A stretch of DNA of 7,704 nucleotides from QHBQ01 sp038230695 (lineage in GTDB: Bacteria; Chloroflexota; Chloroflexia; QHBQ01), in the NCBI GenBank assembly GCA_038230695.1, contig JBBRMT010000225.1:1-7704 (forward strand), written 5' to 3'. The notes beneath the pieces were generated by a model. It did no database searches. It saw only the letters and a list, made by a program, of their open reading frames with translations, and was not told where the DNA came from. The position numbers and the translations under genes are program-made. Positions 4,579 to 7,704 of the stretch are shown here, in pieces; the first letter of the stretch is position 1, and each line of letters opens with the position of its first letter.

Positions 4579-6603
4579 ATGCCACGTGACCTGCCGCTGG
4601 GCAATGGCGCAATGCAGATCAACTTCGATACCAACTACAATGTGCGTGACATCTTCTGGCCACACGTGGGTAGGGAGAACCATACTGAGGGCGACATCTG
4701 TCATACCGGCGTTTGGGTGCAGGATGGCGAGAATATGCAGACAGATTTTGCCTGGTTCGATGATTCCTCCTGGCAACGTGATATGCACTATCAAGCCGAG
4801 ACCATGGTGACTGAGGTGATACTGACCAACCAGCGGCTGGGGCTGAAGATTGTCTGCCACGATACCGTGGATTTCGACCGCGACATCTTCTTCCGCCGCT
4901 TCGACATCACCAATCTGGGCAACCACGCCAAAGAGGTGCGCCTCTTCCTCCACTATGATTGGCACCTCTATGGCGAGGCGGTTGGTGATACGGTCTATTA
5001 CGACCCTCACCAGGACGGCATCAACCCCGGCAACTTCATGATCGCCTACAAAGGGCAGCGATACTTTTTGATGAATGGGTTGGTGGGCGAGAAGTATGGT
5101 ATAGATAGCTGGGCCTGCGGGGTGAAAGAAGTGGGCGGAGCGCAAGGCACCTGGCGCGATGCCGAGGACGGCCACCTACAACGCGCTCCCATTGCCCAGG
5201 GGTCGGTAGACTGCACCATCGCTCTATACATCGAGGATCTTCAGGCCAACGACTGCGAAACCATTTACCATTGGCTGATCGCGGGGAAAACGCACGAGGA
5301 GGTGATGGGTGACGACAGCCTCGTGCAGGAGCGCCACCCCCAGAGTTTTCTCGACCGCACCGCCAACTACTGGAAACTGTGGGCTAACAAGACCTCCGTC
5401 GCTTGGGACGACATTCCCGCCAACCTCGCAGACCTCTACAAGCGCAGCCTCCTTATCATGCGTACCCAGCTCGACCGCCATGGCGCAGTCATCGCCAGCA
5501 CCGATTTCGACATCCTTGCCTTTGCCCGCGACAGTTACGCCTATATGTGGCCGCGTGATGCCGCGCTGGTCATATATGCCTTCGACGAGGCGGGCTTCCA
5601 GGATCCGGCGCGGGCGCTGTTCAGTCTTATCCACGACATCATCACCCCGCACGGCTATCTGCTGCACAAGTACAACGCCGATGGCTCGCTTGGCTCTAGC
5701 TGGCACCCCTGGGCCGACAGCCAGGGTCGCCCCCAACTGCCAATCCAGGAGGATGAGACTGCGCTCATCCTCTACGCAATGTGGCACCACTACGAAAAGT
5801 ATCACGACCTGGAGTTCATCGCCAGGTTCTATCGCCGCGTAATCAGGGCAGCGGGTGATTTTATGGTCAAGTACCGCGAACCGCATACCAAACTGCCGGA
5901 AGCATCATACGATTTGTGGGAAGAGCGGCGCGGGATTATGGCCTTCACCGTGGGCGCGGTCTGGGCCGGGCTGAATGCGGCGGCAAACTTCTGCTACATC
6001 TTCGGTGACATCGAGGCGGCAACCGAGATGCGTAACGCCGCCAATGAGATCAAGGCGGCCTGCGTCGAGCATATGTACGATCAGGAGCGCGGCACCTTCC
6101 TACGTATGGTCAATGTGGACGAGCATGGAAACATCAGCAAGGATTACACTATGGACAGCAGCATCGTCGGGCTGTTCAAGTTCGGGATGTTCGACCCCAA
6201 CGACAACCTGACCGCTAGCACGATGAAGGTGATGCGCGACAAGCTGACCATCAACACCGAGGTTGGCGGCTTGGCCCGCTATGAGGATGACTATTACCAG
6301 CGGGTGAGCCATGATGTGACCGGCAACCCCTGGTACATCTGCAACCTGTGGCTGGCCGACTACTACATCGCCATCGCCCAAAACATGGACGAACTGAAGC
6401 CCGCGCTCGACATCATGGATTGGGTGTGCAAGCACAGCCTGCCCAGCAGCGTGCTGGCCGAGCAGATCAATCCCTATACCGGCGCACCACTATCCGTCTC
6501 GCCACTAACCTGGAGCCACGCCGAGTACGTCACCACCATGCAGCACTATCTGGCAAAGCAGCAGCAGTTCAAGCTGGCGGAACGGCTGGGCGACTCAGTG
6601 TAG
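4579..6603 (+). CDS. Glycoside hydrolase family 15 protein (glucoamylase/trehalase-like)
   Basis: A 674-aa GH15 enzyme in the prokaryotic layout: an N-terminal beta-sandwich (about 1-265), a linker, and an (alpha/alpha)6 barrel (about 285-660). Family landmarks include YAYMWPRDAAL (320-330), the HPWADSQGRPQLPIQEDET stretch (376-393), SYDLWEER (443-450) with Glu448 as the likely general acid, and LTWSHAEY (643-650) with Glu649 as the likely general base. Both catalytic glutamates are present, so it should invert and hydrolyse alpha-glucosidic bonds. There is no signal peptide, which points to a cytoplasmic role in turnover of glycogen, maltooligosaccharides or trehalose; sequence alone does not separate glucoamylase from trehalase activity. 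The ATG has AAGGAGG 7 nt upstream (4565-4571). It follows the phosphatase gene on the same strand after 93 nt and may be cotranscribed with it. Confidence 0.93.
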   Translation: MPRDLPLGNGAMQINFDTNYNVRDIFWPHVGRENHTEGDICHTGVWVQDGENMQTDFAWFDDSSWQRDMHYQAETMVTEVILTNQRLGLKIVCHDTVDFDRDIFFRRFDITNLGNHAKEVRLFLHYDWHLYGEAVGDTVYYDPHQDGINPGNFMIAYKGQRYFLMNGLVGEKYGIDSWACGVKEVGGAQGTWRDAEDGHLQRAPIAQGSVDCTIALYIEDLQANDCETIYHWLIAGKTHEEVMGDDSLVQERHPQSFLDRTANYWKLWANKTSVAWDDIPANLADLYKRSLLIMRTQLDRHGAVIASTDFDILAFARDSYAYMWPRDAALVIYAFDEAGFQDPARALFSLIHDIITPHGYLLHKYNADGSLGSSWHPWADSQGRPQLPIQEDETALILYAMWHHYEKYHDLEFIARFYRRVIRAAGDFMVKYREPHTKLPEASYDLWEERRGIMAFTVGAVWAGLNAAANFCYIFGDIEAATEMRNAANEIKAACVEHMYDQERGTFLRMVNVDEHGNISKDYTMDSSIVGLFKFGMFDPNDNLTASTMKVMRDKLTINTEVGGLARYEDDYYQRVSHDVTGNPWYICNLWLADYYIAIAQNMDELKPALDIMDWVCKHSLPSSVLAEQINPYTGAPLSVSPLTWSHAEYVTTMQHYLAKQQQFKLAERLGDSV

Positions 6604-6619
6604 GTGAAGGCTAGTACCT

Positions 6620-7090
6620 CTAACGGGCCGGTGGTGGATGTGGATAACAAGATGATGGTGTAACCACTATCACGCGCAGCAGGCGTAGTACGCTAAAAGA
6701 ATGACATTCGACCTCGCAGCGCTCGCTGGTAGAGGCAATCCGCAATACTTGTCCTCCGGGTGCCTGGAAGTAGAAGTAGCCGTTACCTGAGTATGACACC
6801 CTCGGCAGACCCAACTCCAGAACTTTCTTCTTCAGCGCAGCCGCATCGTCAGTTTTCAACTCAAACCACGCTCCGTGTCGTGCTTGCTCCGCATCAAGGG
6901 CATCTGCTGTAAACTCAACGCTCAAAGATGCGCCATTGGGGAATACGAATACGACGATTGTGGTTGGCATACTCTTTGCATCGGAGATCACAAGAAGTTC
7001 GCAACCTAGAATGCTGGTAAAGAATTCAATCATCCTCTCCTTGATCTCGGGGCGAGCAAACGTATGTAGGCGATTGCTAAGGGCGATCAT
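6620..7090 (-). CDS. VOC-family (glyoxalase/bleomycin-resistance fold) protein
   Basis: A 156-aa protein whose residues about 5-120 fit one vicinal-oxygen-chelate domain: an initial strand with His9, helix KERMIEFFTSILGCEL, SLSVEFTADAL with Glu59, helix AAALKKKVLELGLP, and the closing FQAPGGQVLRIAS. At the place where many VOC enzymes carry the last metal-binding Glu there is Arg117, and Trp75 stands near the usual His, so the metal site is probably incomplete and the protein may bind a ligand rather than catalyse. The substrate is unknown. Residues 123-156 form a Cys/Pro/Val-rich tail without family resemblance, perhaps an extension created by loss of the original stop. The ATG has AAGGA 7 nt upstream and lies 29 nt after the ATPase gene, so the two are probably cotranscribed. 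It converges on the GH15 gene. Confidence 0.8.
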   Translation of the reverse strand: MIALSNRLHTFARPEIKERMIEFFTSILGCELLVISDAKSMPTTIVVFVFPNGASLSVEFTADALDAEQARHGAWFELKTDDAAALKKKVLELGLPRVSYSGNGYFYFQAPGGQVLRIASTSERCEVECHSFSVLRLLRVIVVTPSSCYPHPPPAR

Positions 7091-7119
7091 GATGGTTTCC
7101 TTTACAACATTAGTCAGTG

Positions 7120-7704
7120 TTATTTATAGCGATACTGGTCGGGACGCTGGCGATAGTCGTCGGCCTGGATAAAGATCTGCTTGCAGATAACCTTGTCGCA
7201 CAGGCGAGAGCGGATGCGCGGCTCGATCAGGTCGAGGTCTACGTTGGTAGTGACCACGGTAGGCATCTTGTAGTTGTAACGATGGTTGAAGATCTGGTAG
7301 AGCTTCTCCCGCGCCCAGGGGGTAGCGTTCTCGGTGCCGAGATCGTCTACCACCAGCAGGGCTGCACCGCGAATATGCTCGAAGCGTTCGTCGAAGCTCA
7401 ATTCGGTAGTGGGGCTATAAGCGGCACGAAGCTGATCCAAAAGGTCGGGAGCTACCGCGAAGTAGGTGCTGATACCGCGCTCCAGCGCCTCGTTGGCAAT
7501 TGCGGCAGAGAGGTGGGTCTTGCCGCAGCCAAAGCCGCCGAATAGCAGCAGCCAGCCTTCCGGGTGGCGGGCGAAGTCGCGGGAGACATTGAACGCCTCG
7601 CGCACACCGGGTATGTTGGCATCGTAATTGGCGAAGTTGAGCGCAGCGAAAGCGTCGAGGTTGGACATATTCATCAGGCTGCGCTGGCGGCGCGACTCGG
7701 TCTC
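7120..7704 (-). CDS. DnaC/IstB-like AAA+ ATPase, C-terminal part
   Basis: Partial gene: the frame is open to the right edge, with ten extra codons (ETESRRQRSL) before the first visible Met at 7674, so that Met is probably internal and the true start lies outside. The visible 194 residues contain Walker A GGFGCGKTHLSAAIA and Walker B LLVVDDLGTE, sensor-1-like VVTTNVDLDL and the arginine-finger motif EPRIRSRL, all typical of DnaC/DnaI helicase loaders and of IstB transposition ATPases. The sequence just before the ATPase core (SNLDAFAALNFANYD) fits chromosomal DnaC-like proteins that often carry an N-terminal Cys-rich or helical domain. No transposase (IstA) or inverted repeat is seen nearby, which favours a replication-loader role over an IS21-type helper. 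It is followed by the VOC gene. Confidence 0.9.
   Translation of the reverse strand, partial: ETESRRQRSLMNMSNLDAFAALNFANYDANIPGVREAFNVSRDFARHPEGWLLLFGGFGCGKTHLSAAIANEALERGISTYFAVAPDLLDQLRAAYSPTTELSFDERFEHIRGAALLVVDDLGTENATPWAREKLYQIFNHRYNYKMPTVVTTNVDLDLIEPRIRSRLCDKVICKQIFIQADDYRQRPDQYRYK

Noticed and set aside
4495..5175. 226-codon minus-strand open frame at the GH15 5' end
   Set aside because: It covers the inverted repeat and the GH15 ribosome site and is antisense to conserved GH15 sequence.
5224..5886. 220-codon minus-strand open frame opposite the GH15 gene
   Set aside because: Shadow of the GH15 reading frame, with no start signal or domain.
6604..6665. Terminator between the converging GH15 and VOC genes
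   Set aside because: Only short, weak complementarity (GTGGT/ACCAC) and no T-run on either strand.
7123..7128. TATAAA on the minus strand upstream of the VOC gene as a -10 box
   Set aside because: No -35 hexamer at suitable distance, and the bases encode the last codons of the ATPase; cotranscription is simpler.
7120..7704. IS21-type insertion sequence (IstB)
   Set aside because: No IstA transposase, terminal inverted repeats or target duplication are visible; a chromosomal DnaC-like protein fits better.

Overview
The window is a compact, mostly GC-rich bacterial chromosomal segment with seven genes, two of them cut by the window edges. The mix suggests a member of the Chloroflexota: a GAF-containing LiaS/NarL-type histidine kinase, a PP2C phosphatase with a zinc ribbon, a cytoplasmic GH15 enzyme, a DnaC-like loader, and a putative secreted subtilase prodomain. 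This assignment rests on gene content and sequence style only; there is no rRNA or other marker to prove it. No mobile element, CRISPR array, tRNA or rRNA was seen.

Left part (1-1969, minus strand): a histidine kinase gene followed 7 nt later by the 5' part of a secreted-protein gene that runs off the left edge. The two look translationally coupled. The kinase has an N-terminal helical sensor-like region, a coiled coil, a GAF domain and a HisKA_3/HATPase core. No response regulator is present in the window.

The divergent intergenic region (1970-2319) is the most interesting part. The kinase promoter (minus) and the alpha/beta-hydrolase promoter (plus) have nearly the same architecture. Each has a 17-nt motif TTATGACGTGWTGTCAG (16/17 identical), then exactly 9 nt, a perfect TTGACA, an 18-bp spacer ending in TGC, and a -10 box. 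This strongly suggests that one regulator controls both genes. The kinase's missing NarL-type response regulator is a natural but unproven candidate.

Middle part (2320-6603, plus strand): the alpha/beta hydrolase; a PP2C-type Ser/Thr phosphatase with its own sigma70-like promoter and a GTG start; and a 674-aa GH15 glucoamylase/trehalase-like enzyme. A perfect 11-bp inverted repeat lies between the phosphatase and GH15 genes.

Right part (6620-7704, minus strand): a DnaC/IstB-like AAA+ ATPase that enters from beyond the right edge, followed after 29 nt by a small VOC-family protein. The latter converges on the GH15 gene with only 16 nt between the stop codons.
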